Shown: positions 26,252 through 35,924 of the stretch, one piece after another
How the letters are laid out: each line of letters begins with the position of its first letter
How positions within the stretch are numbered: the stretch's first letter is position 1
Assembly: GCF_018449635.1 (NCBI RefSeq)
Contig: NZ_JAAVUV010000002.1
Span: 372,001 to 436,000 of the forward strand
Reading direction: 5' to 3'
Length of the DNA: 64,000 nucleotides
Source: Caballeronia sp. dw_276
Lineage (GTDB): Bacteria; Pseudomonadota; Gammaproteobacteria; Burkholderiales; Burkholderiaceae
The notes under the pieces: model-generated
Databases searched by the model: none
Told to the model about the DNA's origin: nothing
Seen by the model: the letters and a program-made list of their open reading frames with translations, nothing else
Position numbers and translations under genes: made by a program

Positions 26252-28681
26252 ATGAACCGTCCGAGCCTAACTCTGAAGAGACGCTGTTTCGTCTCGCTGA
26301 TCGCATTTTTTTGCCTCCTGCTGCTGACGATCGTGGTGGCGGGAGTCGCAGGCTGGGTCACTTTACGCGGCAGCCTCGCGCAACTCGACGGCTCGCACGC
26401 AACGTCGGCTTTGTCCGCGCCGGTCAGCATCGAACGTGATGGGCTCGGCGTGCCGACCATCAAAGGCAGCACGCGCGATGACGTCGCTTTCGGCACGGGC
26501 TTCGTGCAAGCGCAGGATCGCTATTTCCAGATGGATCTGCTGCGCCGCGTGGCCGCCGGCGAGATGTCGGAGCTTGTTGGACCCGGGGCGCTCGAACTGG
26601 ACCGGCGCAACCGGCCGCATCGATTTCGCGAACGTGCGCGCAAGGCGTTCAACGCCCTGCCCGCCCTACAGCGCCGACTGATCGAGCATTACACGGCCGG
26701 CGTCAATGAAGGGCTTGCGGCGCTGACATCGCGTCCGTTCGAGTACTGGGTGCTGCGCACGCCGCCCGCGCCATGGCGTCCGGAAGACACGCTCCTGGTG
26801 GTGTACGCGATGTACTTCGATCTTCAATCCGACGAAGTCCGCCACATCCTGTCGCGCGCCGCGTTGCGCGAACGCGTGCCGGCCGACCTGTTTGCGTTCC
26901 TGCTGCCCGCAACGAGCCATTGGGACGCACCTTTCGACCTGGCCACGCCTTCCAGCGATCCACTCCCCACGCCGCCCGCAACGCGTCCGGGCTGGTTGCA
27001 GGTACCGAAGGACTCCCAGCACAGCAGCATCACGCTCACGGATTCCATGATCGGCAGCAACGGCTGGGCAGTCGATGCCGCCCACAGCGCGCATGGCGGC
27101 GCGATCCTCGCAAGCGACATGCATCTCGGTTTGTCGTTGCCGAACATCTGGTACAGGATGTCGTTGACCTGGCCCACAGCCACTGGCCAGTCGCGCCACA
27201 TCACGGGCGTCAGTTTTCCCGGCGCGCCGCTCGTGATCGCCGGGAGCAACGGACAGATCGCGTGGGGATTCACGAACAGCTACGGCCGTTTCATCGATCT
27301 GATTGCGTTGCAGCGCGATCCCGCCGATCCGCTCGCATATCGCGTTGCAGGCGGCACGTCGGCGCGTGCGACCGTTGTTCATGAGCGCATTCTGGTAAAG
27401 GGTGGAACGCCCGTGGACTTGCCGGTCGTGGAAACGCAATGGGGCCCGCAGATCGTCGTGGACTCAAAAGCCTATGCGCTGCGTTGGGCCGCGCACAATC
27501 CCGAAGCCGTCAACCTGAACCTTCAGCAACTGGAAGACGCCACGAACGTCGCGGACGCGCTCCACGCCGCGCAAATCAGCGGCATTCCCACGCAGAACTT
27601 CATGGTCGCGGATTCGCGCGGCGAGATTGGGTGGACGCTGGCCGGACCGCTGCCCAAACGCGATACAACGATCGACCCGTCCACGGGCCCCTTGAGCGAC
27701 TTGCCGTTCGATTCGGCGACCTATCGCGGATGGCAAGGCTACCTCGCCCCCGATGCCTATCCGTCGCGCGTCAGCCCGCCGCTTGGGCGGCTCTGGAGCG
27801 CGAACAACCGGACCTTGCCGCTCGAACAGGCCGCAATCGCAGGCGATGCCGGCGCCGACCTCGGCGCGCGTGCATCGCAGATTCGCGATGACCTGTTCGC
27901 GCTTTCACACGCCACGGAACGCGACATGCTCGCCATCCAGACCGATGACCGCGCGCGATGGATCGAGATCTGGCGCGGCATCGCCCTCTCGGCGCTCGAT
28001 GCCGACGCGCTGAACAATCATCCGCAACGCGCGGAATTCCGTCGGCTGGTCGAGACATGGAACGGTCGCGCAGACGCCGATGCAAGCGGCTACCGCCTCC
28101 TGCGCGCGTTCTACTTTTCTCTCTACGATGCCTGGTTCGGAAAGCTCGACACGGACCTCGCCGCAGCCGGTCCGCAACTCGGCTATCGCGCCGCGAGTTC
28201 GCGTTATGACGCCGTGATGGAGGCGCTCGCCACCCATCGTGCATGGGTGCCGGATGGTTTTGCCGACTGGCGCGCTTTCGTGCTCGACCGGATCGATCGC
28301 GCGATCGCGCAACTGCCGCCAGACACAAAACTCGCCGATGCAACCTGGGGCGAGCGCAATCGCGCGGTTATCGAGCATCCGTTCGCACGGCTCGTGCCGG
28401 CGTGGCTTCCGTGGGTGCGCGACTGGCTCGGCGCACCGCACGACGGCTTGCCGGGCGACTTCAACATGCCGCGCGTGCAAGCGCCGTCATTCGGCGCGTC
28501 GGAGCGGATGATCGTGTCGCCGGGACGCGAACGGGACGGCATCTTCGAGATGCCCGGCGGCCAGTCGGGCAATCCGTTGTCACCTTTTTTTCTGGCAGGG
28601 CATGAAGCCTGGGTTCATGGCGAAACAACACCGTTCTTGCCTGGAAAAACGCTGCATCGGCTTGAACTGATACGACATTAG
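26252..28681 (+). CDS. Penicillin acylase family protein (Ntn hydrolase)
   Basis: An 809-residue N-terminal nucleophile hydrolase. A hydrophobic segment at about residues 14-38 is a signal or membrane anchor. The A-chain region carries GTGFVQAQDRYFQMDLLRR, and the autoprocessing site is G268-S269 (MIGSNGWAV), after which Ser269 would be the nucleophile of the beta chain. Family enzymes cleave N-acyl groups from penicillins, acyl-homoserine lactones or lipids. Length and architecture are normal. AHL acylase (quorum quenching) is one possibility that sequence alone cannot decide. Confidence 0.88.
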   Translation: MNRPSLTLKRRCFVSLIAFFCLLLLTIVVAGVAGWVTLRGSLAQLDGSHATSALSAPVSIERDGLGVPTIKGSTRDDVAFGTGFVQAQDRYFQMDLLRRVAAGEMSELVGPGALELDRRNRPHRFRERARKAFNALPALQRRLIEHYTAGVNEGLAALTSRPFEYWVLRTPPAPWRPEDTLLVVYAMYFDLQSDEVRHILSRAALRERVPADLFAFLLPATSHWDAPFDLATPSSDPLPTPPATRPGWLQVPKDSQHSSITLTDSMIGSNGWAVDAAHSAHGGAILASDMHLGLSLPNIWYRMSLTWPTATGQSRHITGVSFPGAPLVIAGSNGQIAWGFTNSYGRFIDLIALQRDPADPLAYRVAGGTSARATVVHERILVKGGTPVDLPVVETQWGPQIVVDSKAYALRWAAHNPEAVNLNLQQLEDATNVADALHAAQISGIPTQNFMVADSRGEIGWTLAGPLPKRDTTIDPSTGPLSDLPFDSATYRGWQGYLAPDAYPSRVSPPLGRLWSANNRTLPLEQAAIAGDAGADLGARASQIRDDLFALSHATERDMLAIQTDDRARWIEIWRGIALSALDADALNNHPQRAEFRRLVETWNGRADADASGYRLLRAFYFSLYDAWFGKLDTDLAAAGPQLGYRAASSRYDAVMEALATHRAWVPDGFADWRAFVLDRIDRAIAQLPPDTKLADATWGERNRAVIEHPFARLVPAWLPWVRDWLGAPHDGLPGDFNMPRVQAPSFGASERMIVSPGRERDGIFEMPGGQSGNPLSPFFLAGHEAWVHGETTPFLPGKTLHRLELIRH

Positions 28682-28863
28682 AAATTGCGCACAGCTTTAC
28701 TTCGGACTATGTACCTGTATTTCTGGAAGTGTCATGCGGAACCAATGCACCGATTACGTCCTCTGAACCCTGCGTGAGCGCAAACAAGCCGCGTTCTGAT
28801 CGGGCTTCGCACACGAAAGGCACTATATTAGAGGTTCGTTTTTGTTATCTGAAGGAGTACCGC

Positions 28864-29343
28864 ATGAAATTCCGCACAACCCGAAGCACCATTGCAGGCA
28901 TCGCAATCGCGCTGTCATTGCCTTTGTTATCGATGTCCGCCGCGAACGCGCAGCTTGGCAACCTGCTCAAGGGAGGCGGCGGTTCTGACGGTTCATCGAG
29001 CGGACTCAGCAGCTTAGGCAGCATGGGCAGCGCGCTCACCGGCCAATCGGTGACATCCGGCAGCACCAGCAACGTGGCGGGCGTGCTGCAGTTCTGCATC
29101 AAGAACAACTATGTCAACGCCAACAGCGCGTCGACCGTCAAGGATTCGTTGATGAGCAAGCTGGGCGGCACGTCGGCGGCATCGCAGGACAGCGGTTATA
29201 CCGACGGCGCGAACGGTCTGCTGAAAAGCAGCAACGGCAAGCAAGTCGACCTGAGCGGCGGCGGTTTGAAAGAACAGGTCACCAAGCAGGTTTGCGACAA
29301 GATTCTCTCGCAAGGCAAGTCGCTGATCGGCATGGGCAAGTAA
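28864..29343 (+). CDS. DUF2501 (YjjA-like) secreted protein
   Basis: A 159-residue protein with a signal peptide (about 1-28, SMSAANAQLG) and a Gly/Ser-rich segment. The conserved part is GVLQFCIKNNYVNANSASTVKDSLM and the Cys-containing end VTKQVCDKILSQGKSLIGM, as in the DUF2501 family. The two Cys could form a disulfide. The function of this family is unknown. The ATG at 28864 has an AAGGAG ribosome site, and a strong terminator follows the gene. Confidence 0.82.
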   Translation: MKFRTTRSTIAGIAIALSLPLLSMSAANAQLGNLLKGGGGSDGSSSGLSSLGSMGSALTGQSVTSGSTSNVAGVLQFCIKNNYVNANSASTVKDSLMSKLGGTSAASQDSGYTDGANGLLKSSNGKQVDLSGGGLKEQVTKQVCDKILSQGKSLIGMGK

Positions 29344-29385
29344 GTAACGTAAGGTTTAAAAGCGCTGACGGCTAATGGCAAAAAA

Positions 29386-29418
29386 ACGGTCCCGATTTTC
29401 TCGGGACCGTTTTTTTTT
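29386..29418. terminator. Strong bidirectional rho-independent terminator
   Basis: A perfect 10-bp stem (ACGGTCCCGA at 29386-29395 and its complement at 29401-29410) has a 5-base loop. It is flanked by an A-run on the left and a T-run on the right. Because DUF2501 and the ABC exporter genes converge on it, it can end both transcripts. Confidence 0.9.
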
Positions 29419-29426
29419 GCTTTACC

Positions 29427-31292
29427 TCATTCGCCTAACGCCAGCGTTGGATCGCCAATATAACCGCTCTCCTTGACCAGCACGGGTTCATCGAACTCCT
29501 TCATCAAGCCGAGCGCCTGGCGTTCATACAGCCGCCGATACAACCCGTTGTCAATCTGGATCAGCTTGTCGTGGCTGCCCTCTTCGGCAATGCGGCCTTT
29601 GTCGAGCACGAGCAGCCGGTCCAGCGCGCGCACCGTCGAGAGCCGGTGCGCCACTACCAGCGTGGTCCGGCCAACCATCAGCCGTTCCATGGCTTGCTGG
29701 ATCAGCACTTCGCTTTCGCTATCGAGGCTCGACGTTGCTTCATCGAGGATCAGCACGGGCGCATCCGCGAGGAAGGCGCGCGCTATTGCCACGCGCTGAC
29801 GCTCACCGCCCGACAGCTTGATGCCGCGCTCGCCCACCAGCGTGTCGTAACCCTGCGGCAACCTGGCGATGAAATCATGCGCGCTCGCAAGTCTTGCCGC
29901 ACGTTCGATTTCAGCGCGCGTCGCGCCCGGCTTCGCATACGCGATGTTCTCCGCAAGCGACCGGTGAAACAGCACCGGCTCCTGCTGCACGATCGCGATC
30001 TGACCACGCAGCGACGCTTGCCGCACATCGGCAATATTCTGCCCGTCAATGGTGATCTTCCCACCAGAGACATCGTAAAGACGTTGGATGAGCTTGATCA
30101 GCGTGGTCTTGCCCGAGCCCGAATGCCCAACCAGTCCAACGCGCTCTCCCGGCGTGATATGCACCGAGAAATCGTCGTAAAGCGGCGTTGTGTGGCCGTC
30201 GTAGCAGAACGTCACATGATCGAAACGAATCTCGCCCTTGCTGATCGCAATCGGTCCCGCACCCGGCTTGTCTTCGATACCCAAAGGTTGCGCCTCCAGC
30301 GACACGAGCTCTTCCATGTCGTTCACCGAACGCTGCAAGTTGCGCACATGCATGCCGATTTCGCGCAAATAGCCCTGCAGCATGAAGAACATGGTGAGCG
30401 TGAACGTGATGTCGCCGACGCTCGCCTTGTCGGCATTCCAGAGCAGCAAGGCCGCGCCGAGAATGGCCACCTGCATGAGCACCAGCATGCCGCCCTGCAC
30501 GCCGCCGTTGATCGTGCCGCGCGCCCACGTGCGTTTCGTGCGATGCCGCCACTTGCCGATCACCCGCGCAAGCCGCGCCTCTTCACGCGTTTCCGCGCCG
30601 AAGGCCTTGACCACCGTATTGCAGCTCACCGCGTCCGCCAGCGCGCCGCCCATGCGCGTGTCCCACGCGTTGCCGAGCCGTGCGGCAGGCGCGACAAATC
30701 CCAGCGACAACGCCACCGTCACGCCGATATAAACCAGCGACCCGATCCCCACCACCACGCCCATCACGGTCCAGTGCGCGCCGAGCAGCGCTGTTGCGCC
30801 GACCAGCATGACCACCGAAGGCAACAGCGCAATCAACAATGTGTCATTAAGCAAGTCGAGCGCCCACATGCCGCGCGTGATCTTGCGCACGGTCGATCCG
30901 GCGAAGCTGTTGCCGTGCCAGTCGGTGGAAAAGCGCTGCACGCGATGAAACGCATTGGCGGCAATCTCGCTCATCATCCGCAACGTCAACGCAATGATGT
31001 TCATGAACACGAGCTGGCGCAAAAGCGTGGCGCTCAAGCCCAGCGCGGCCAGCGTGCAGAACGCGGTAACGGCTGCTTCCCATGCGAGCGCCTTGCCACT
31101 CGCGCCGGCGGCGAGTGCATCGACAAGACGTCCCGCGAAAAGCGGCGTCAGCACGTCCGCAAGCGCCGCCAGCAACGCGAGCGTGACGATTGCAACAATC
31201 CGCCAGGGCTGGTTGCCCCAATGAACCACGGTGAAACCAAGAACGTCCTTGAACGCCCGGCCGCCGAAATCGAGTTTTTTTGTATAGGCCAT
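29427..31292 (-). CDS. ABC exporter, fused membrane and ATPase domains
   Basis: A 621-residue half-transporter with an N-terminal membrane domain of about six helices (residues 20-340) and a C-terminal ATPase. Walker A (GLVGHSGSGKTTLIKLI), signature (IKLSGGERQRVAIARA), Walker B (VLILDEATSSLD) and H-loop (VAHRLSTV) are complete, so it should be active as a homodimer. It resembles MsbA/LmrA-type multidrug or lipid exporters. It stands alone on the minus strand, with the terminator after its 3' end. Confidence 0.9.
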   Translation of the reverse strand: MAYTKKLDFGGRAFKDVLGFTVVHWGNQPWRIVAIVTLALLAALADVLTPLFAGRLVDALAAGASGKALAWEAAVTAFCTLAALGLSATLLRQLVFMNIIALTLRMMSEIAANAFHRVQRFSTDWHGNSFAGSTVRKITRGMWALDLLNDTLLIALLPSVVMLVGATALLGAHWTVMGVVVGIGSLVYIGVTVALSLGFVAPAARLGNAWDTRMGGALADAVSCNTVVKAFGAETREEARLARVIGKWRHRTKRTWARGTINGGVQGGMLVLMQVAILGAALLLWNADKASVGDITFTLTMFFMLQGYLREIGMHVRNLQRSVNDMEELVSLEAQPLGIEDKPGAGPIAISKGEIRFDHVTFCYDGHTTPLYDDFSVHITPGERVGLVGHSGSGKTTLIKLIQRLYDVSGGKITIDGQNIADVRQASLRGQIAIVQQEPVLFHRSLAENIAYAKPGATRAEIERAARLASAHDFIARLPQGYDTLVGERGIKLSGGERQRVAIARAFLADAPVLILDEATSSLDSESEVLIQQAMERLMVGRTTLVVAHRLSTVRALDRLLVLDKGRIAEEGSHDKLIQIDNGLYRRLYERQALGLMKEFDEPVLVKESGYIGDPTLALGE

Positions 31293-31667
31293 TTGCCACA
31301 GCTCGTGGCGCGAAACGCCGCGAAGCTATCCAGTCGAAATGAAAATAGAGCGACAGCCAAAGCGCGCCTATGTACAAGGCGAACTGATCAGGGACTGTCT
31401 GGAATTGGCGCGGGCTTCAATGCCTGCGCGGACGGCGACTCAGATACGTCGCTGCGTCGAGGAAAAGACAGCGCAAGGGAGAGCGATAGCCATTGGGTAC
31501 ATATGGTGCCTCCCTTTGAGAGATGAACTGCGGTGAAGGATTGAACTCGGGGGTCCAACTAAGTCCCGATTTTATCAGGCGTATGCGATCCTTGCCAACA
31601 CCCGCGACGAACTTTCGGCCGGGTCCTCCAGCCCGTAAAAAAGTAAAAACTGCGCGACAGATTTTCG
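31293..31667. other. 375-bp region between exporter and ECF sigma genes
   Basis: The interval separates two divergent genes and must hold their promoters. I see no reliable ORF, tRNA or strong palindrome. An auto-regulated ECF promoter is expected close to 31668 but no consensus is assignable by eye. Confidence 0.4.
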
Positions 31668-32354
31668 ATGCACGCACGTTTAACGATCCGAAAAGACGTT
31701 AACGTATCGGGCGCGCCATGCTCCGTGCCCGGCGCCGGCTGTCCAACATGTGGGGCGGGATTCAGCACATTGAACGAAGAAGATCCGGACGCGGGCCTCC
31801 TGGCCCGCATAGACGACGAAGAACCGGGCGCAGTTCGCGAGATGGTCGCGCGCAAGCTGCCGCGCCTGCTCGCGCTCGCGACGCGCATGCTGGGCGACCG
31901 TGACGAGGCGAGCGACGTGGCGCAGGAAGTGTTCATCCGCATCTGGAAGCAGGCATCGAGCTGGCAGCGCGGGCAGGCGCGTTTTGATACGTGGTTGCAT
32001 CGCGTGGCGCTGAATCTTTGTTATGACCGCTTGCGCCGCCGCCACGAAGTTCCGCTCGACGACGACATTCCGGAGCCCGCCGATCACGCGCCGCTCCCGG
32101 AAGATCAACTCGACGATACCGCCCGCAGCGCGCGCATCGCCGCCGCGCTCGCGGGGCTGCCGGCGCGCCAGCGCGAGGCGTTGGTATTGCAGTACTACCA
32201 GGAACTACCGAATGTCGAAGCCGCTGCCGTGATGGGCATCAGCGTGGACGCGCTGGAAAGCCTCCTCGCGCGGGCACGCCGCACCTTGCGCAGCCGTCTT
32301 GCCGCCGAGCGCGACAACCGCGGCGAGCATGTATTTGGAAAGGAACGCCGATGA
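31668..32354 (+). CDS. ECF-type RNA polymerase sigma factor
   Basis: A 228-residue sigma-70 family factor. Region 2 (LLALATRMLGDRDEASDVAQEVFIRIWKQ, then FDTWLHRVALNLCYDRLRR) and region 4 (ALAGLPARQREALVLQYYQEL, then AAAVMGISVDALESLLARARRTLR) are complete. The start is uncertain: the ATG at 31668 gives a long N-terminal tail with two Cys (PTCGAG), while a TTG at 31770 gives a shorter protein. It overlaps the following membrane protein by 4 bp, and that protein is the probable anti-sigma factor. Its C-terminus carries no extra domain. Confidence 0.85.
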   Translation: MHARLTIRKDVNVSGAPCSVPGAGCPTCGAGFSTLNEEDPDAGLLARIDDEEPGAVREMVARKLPRLLALATRMLGDRDEASDVAQEVFIRIWKQASSWQRGQARFDTWLHRVALNLCYDRLRRRHEVPLDDDIPEPADHAPLPEDQLDDTARSARIAAALAGLPARQREALVLQYYQELPNVEAAAVMGISVDALESLLARARRTLRSRLAAERDNRGEHVFGKERR

Positions 32355-32794
32355 CCCCCGAACGTTTTCGCCACCTCACCGATGCCTATGGCGCAATCCC
32401 CGAGCATTGGCCGGAAGCCGAACGCGCCGAGGCGCAGGCGCTGGTCGCGCAACGCGACCCCGAAACGCTGGCCGCGCTCGCCGATGCCAGTTCGCTCGAT
32501 ATGCTGTTATCGGCACACGGCGTTGCGGCGCCCGGAAACGACCTGATCCGGCGCATCGTGGAATCGTCGCCGGCGGGTTCGTCGACGAGAAAACCAGTAT
32601 GGAAAAAACCGAACTGGTGGCTTTCGGGCGCGGGATTCGTCGGCGTGGGCGTGGCGGGAATTGCGGCCGGCGTCCTGGTCATCTCGCTGGCCACCTCTTT
32701 TTCGGGCGCGGCCGGCGGTCAGCCAAGTTTCTTCGATCAAACCGGTGAAAGCACCGTTTTCAGCAGCAACACGTCCGACTGGAGCGATCAATGA
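32351..32794 (+). CDS. Single-helix membrane protein, probable anti-sigma factor
   Basis: A 147-residue protein with a cytoplasmic N-terminal domain (TPERFRHLTDAYGAIPEHWPEAERAEA) and one transmembrane helix at about residues 92-118 (GAGFVGVGVAGIAAGVLVI). The C-terminal tail is short. Its start overlaps the sigma gene stop (ATGA) and its own stop overlaps the next start in the same way. Position, topology and coupling suggest that it holds the ECF factor at the membrane. No zinc-binding HxxxCxxC motif was seen, so it is not a ZAS-type anti-sigma. Confidence 0.7.
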   Translation: MTPERFRHLTDAYGAIPEHWPEAERAEAQALVAQRDPETLAALADASSLDMLLSAHGVAAPGNDLIRRIVESSPAGSSTRKPVWKKPNWWLSGAGFVGVGVAGIAAGVLVISLATSFSGAAGGQPSFFDQTGESTVFSSNTSDWSDQ

Positions 32795-33264
32795 CCATGC
32801 CGGTTAAAAGGCTCAAGACGCTGCTGGTCGTATCGGCGGTGCTCAATATTTTCTTGCTCGGCACAATTGCCGGCGGCACGTACCGGTGGATAGAAAAGCA
32901 GAAAGCCGATGCAATCGCACAGCAACGCGGCCTGCGTTTCGCCGCCGCCGAATTGCCTCAGGAACGCCGCGACCAACTACGCGACGCGCTCAAACAGACG
33001 CGTCGCGAAAGCCTGCCGCTGATTCTCAACGCGCGATCGGGACGCATAGATGTCGTACAGGCGCTTCAATCGCCGCAGTTCGATCGCACGGCGCTCGATG
33101 CCGCCCTCGCCCGCACGCGTGACGCCGACATGAGCGTGCGCGCGCGCGTGGAAGGCACGGTGGCTGATTTCGCCGCCACGCTTACCGCCGACGAACGGCT
33201 GAAACTCGTCGATGCATTGCAGCGTCACGGACCGCTGCACGTCGGACCCGCACCGAAAAAATAA
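32791..33264 (+). CDS. Periplasmic heavy-metal sensor-like protein (Spy/CnrX-like)
   Basis: A 157-residue protein with an N-terminal membrane helix (about 9-30) and an all-helical periplasmic part (LPQERRDQLRDALKQTR, and LTADERLKLVDALQRHG) of the Metal_resist/CpxP-like type. CnrX- and Spy-like proteins sense metals or misfolded proteins in the periplasm. With the two genes before it, it forms an ECF sigma - membrane protein - periplasmic sensor trio resembling CnrHYX. No His-rich metal site is obvious, so the signal may be envelope stress. Confidence 0.72.
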   Translation: MTMPVKRLKTLLVVSAVLNIFLLGTIAGGTYRWIEKQKADAIAQQRGLRFAAAELPQERRDQLRDALKQTRRESLPLILNARSGRIDVVQALQSPQFDRTALDAALARTRDADMSVRARVEGTVADFAATLTADERLKLVDALQRHGPLHVGPAPKK

Positions 33265-33327
33265 ATCGACGGATTCACGCGTGTCGCAGCGTTCAAGCAG
33301 CATGACAATTCCCAACGTGGGGACCCC

Positions 33328-34722
33328 ATGACCGACGTCACACCGGCTGCGATCGCGATGAATCGCTTCGGGCTCGGCGCCCGTGCGGGTGAAACGGCGC
33401 CCGCCGATCCGAAACAATGGCTCGCCGCACAGCTCACCGGCGCCACGTATCAGCCCGTGCCGCAGGCGCTTGCAAACCAGCCATCGAGCATTGAACTCGC
33501 CGCGGATTTCGCCGAGCGTCAGAGCGCGATCCGCGCGGCCGGCGCCGACGATAAAAAAGGCGTGCGCAAGGCCTACAACGACAAACTACGCGATACATAT
33601 CGTGCCGCCGTCAATGCACGCTTCACGAGCGCGTTGCAGACGCAGGCGCCGTTTGTCGAACGACTGGTTGCGTTCTGGGCGAACCACTTTGCGGTATCGG
33701 TGGAGAAACCCGCCGTCGCAATGCTCGCCGGGTCATTCGAAACCGAGGCCATTCGTCCACATGTGCTTGGCCGCTTCGAGGACATGCTGGTTGCCGCCGA
33801 ACGTCATCCGGCCATGCAGATTTTTCTCGATCAGGCGCGCTCCGTCGGTCCAGACAGTCCTGCTGCCGAGCGCGCCGCCGCGCGTCATCCGGAGAACAAG
33901 CCTGGCCTCAACGAGAACCTCGCGCGCGAAATCATGGAACTGCATACGCTCGGCGTGCGCAGCGGGTACGCACAGGACGATGTCACGGAATTCGCGCGGG
34001 CGCTGACAGGCTGGAGTATTGGCGGGATGGGCGGCGGTGCGCGCCGCAACGACGTCGCGCCCGGGCAGTTCGTATTTCGCGAGCCGCAGCACGAGCCGGG
34101 AACGCGCACGATCATGGGCCGCCAATACGATCAACCCGGCGAGCAACAGGCACTTGCCGTGCTGCGCGATCTGGCCGCGTCACCGGCGACGGCGCAGCAT
34201 ATTGCCGGAAAACTCGCACGGCATTTTGTCGCCGATAACCCGCCGCAATCTCTCGTCGAACGGCTGGCCGGCGTATTCAGCGCGACGAACGGAGATCTGC
34301 CGAGCGTGTACCAGGTGCTGATCGACTCGCCGGAAGCGTGGGCGCCCGTCGACGCCAAGTTCAAGACGCCATGGGACTGGACCGTTTCGTCGATGCGCGG
34401 TCTCGGTCATGACGATCCAGGCAACATGCAGATCGCGCCCTTGCTCACGCAACTCGGCCAGCCTGTGTGGCGCCCGGGTTCCCCCGCCGGTTACGACGAT
34501 ATCGCCGCGAGTTGGGCCGCCCCCGATGCGCTCGTGCGCCGCGTGGAAATAGCCCAGCGTCTTGCAGCGCGGGTGGGCGATACGCTCGACGCCCGCACGC
34601 TCGGCAACCAGTTGCTTGCGGGATCGCTGAGCGATGCTACGGCATCCGAACTATCTCGTGCCGAGAGCGCGCCGACCGCGCTTGCGCTTTTGCTTGTTTC
34701 CCCCGATTTTCAAAGGAGATGA
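33328..34722 (+). CDS. DUF1800 family protein
   Basis: A 464-residue protein with the full DUF1800 pattern: AIAMNRFGLGAR at the start, LVAFWANHFAVSV in the middle and NENLAREIMELHTLGVRSGYAQDDVTEFARALTGWS near residues 191-230. The family has no established function. It almost always comes with a DUF1501 protein, and this pair is 4 bp apart, so they are one unit. No signal peptide is seen, unlike its Tat-exported partner, so it may be carried out with it. Confidence 0.85.
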   Translation: MTDVTPAAIAMNRFGLGARAGETAPADPKQWLAAQLTGATYQPVPQALANQPSSIELAADFAERQSAIRAAGADDKKGVRKAYNDKLRDTYRAAVNARFTSALQTQAPFVERLVAFWANHFAVSVEKPAVAMLAGSFETEAIRPHVLGRFEDMLVAAERHPAMQIFLDQARSVGPDSPAAERAAARHPENKPGLNENLAREIMELHTLGVRSGYAQDDVTEFARALTGWSIGGMGGGARRNDVAPGQFVFREPQHEPGTRTIMGRQYDQPGEQQALAVLRDLAASPATAQHIAGKLARHFVADNPPQSLVERLAGVFSATNGDLPSVYQVLIDSPEAWAPVDAKFKTPWDWTVSSMRGLGHDDPGNMQIAPLLTQLGQPVWRPGSPAGYDDIAASWAAPDALVRRVEIAQRLAARVGDTLDARTLGNQLLAGSLSDATASELSRAESAPTALALLLVSPDFQRR

Positions 34723-34726
34723 CACC

Positions 34727-35875
34727 ATGATCACGCGTCGGAATTTCTTGTGGTGCGCCGGTGCGGGCGTGGGTGCAATGCTGGTGGGATCGCGCATGGC
34801 ATTCGCATCGGTGGAATCGGACCGGCGTTTTGTATTCGTGATCCAGCGTGGCGCGGCCGACGGACTCAACATCGTCGTGCCTTATGCCGATCCCGCTTAC
34901 GCGAAGTTGCGCGGCGCGCTTGCGATAGACCCGGCATCCGCCACGAAGCTCGACGGCACGTTCGCGCTGCATCCATCGCTGGTTGAAACCGCGAAGATGT
35001 ACGCAGCGCAGCAGGCCTTGTTCGTGCATGCGGTTGCCTCGCCGTACAGGGACCGTTCGCACTTCGACGGGCAGAACGTGCTCGAAACCGGCGGGACCGC
35101 GCCGTACCAGATGAAGGACGGATGGCTGAACCGGCTGGTTTCCATGCTGCCGGCATCCAAAGCTAATGCCATTGCGCTCGCGCCTACCGTGCCGCTCGCA
35201 CTGCGCGGGCATGCCGACGTGACGTCATATGCGCCTTCCGGACTCCCGCAAGCGCCCGACGATCTGCTAGTGCGTGTCACGCAACTCTATTCCGGCGATG
35301 CCCAGCTTCACGCGCTCTGGACTTCCGCTATGGACGCCCGCGGTCTCGCCGCCGATGCCGGTGCGCGTCAGGACCCGGCGAGCCTCGGCAAGCTTGCGGC
35401 GAGCTTCCTGGGCCGCGCCGACGGACCTCGCATTGCGATGATCGAAACCGGTGGATGGGACACGCACACGGCGCAGAATCAGCGGCTCGGCGCGCAACTC
35501 AAGGCGCTCGACACCATGATGGCGGCCATGCGCGACGGGCTTGGCGAGCATTGGGCGAACACGACCGTGCTGGTCGCCACTGAGTTCGGGCGCATGGCGG
35601 CGGCGAACGGCACGGGCGGGACTGACCACGGGACGGCATCGGCGGCGATGTTGCTGGGCGGCGCCGTGCAAGGCGGCCGCATTCTCGCGGACTGGCCGGG
35701 GCTCGCGCCTTCCGCGCTTTATCAAGGACGTGACGTTCGGCCAACGCTTGGACTCGATTCGTTGATTGCGGCCGCCGCCGGCGAGACGTTCGGCCTTGAC
35801 CCCGCCCGGGTCCGGGCAACCCTGTTCAATCAAAAAGCTGCGAGCCCGATGTCAACGCGCTTACTTCGAACCTGA
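34727..35875 (+). CDS. DUF1501 family protein with a twin-arginine signal
   Basis: A 382-residue member of the DUF1501 family (sulfatase/alkaline phosphatase-like fold). The N-terminus MITRRNFLWCAGAGVGAML is a Tat signal (TRRNFL), so the folded protein is exported. Later motifs include FVIQRGAADGLNIVVPYADP, SHFDGQNVLETGG and TEFGRMAAANGTGGTDHGTA, the last typical of the family. The ATG at 34727 has an AAAGGAG site 8 bases upstream. It is followed by a terminator, and with DUF1800 closes the transcription unit started by the ECF trio or its own promoter. Confidence 0.88.
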   Translation: MITRRNFLWCAGAGVGAMLVGSRMAFASVESDRRFVFVIQRGAADGLNIVVPYADPAYAKLRGALAIDPASATKLDGTFALHPSLVETAKMYAAQQALFVHAVASPYRDRSHFDGQNVLETGGTAPYQMKDGWLNRLVSMLPASKANAIALAPTVPLALRGHADVTSYAPSGLPQAPDDLLVRVTQLYSGDAQLHALWTSAMDARGLAADAGARQDPASLGKLAASFLGRADGPRIAMIETGGWDTHTAQNQRLGAQLKALDTMMAAMRDGLGEHWANTTVLVATEFGRMAAANGTGGTDHGTASAAMLLGGAVQGGRILADWPGLAPSALYQGRDVRPTLGLDSLIAAAAGETFGLDPARVRATLFNQKAASPMSTRLLRT

Positions 35876-35924
35876 CCTCTTCCAGTCATCTAAATCTTCC
35901 TAAGTTCTTAATGAACATTTAGGG

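Noticed and set aside
29571..31526. 651-codon plus-strand ORF antisense to the ABC exporter
   Set aside because: Rich in Arg, His and Gln as expected for an antisense frame in high-GC DNA; the exporter has all ABC motifs.
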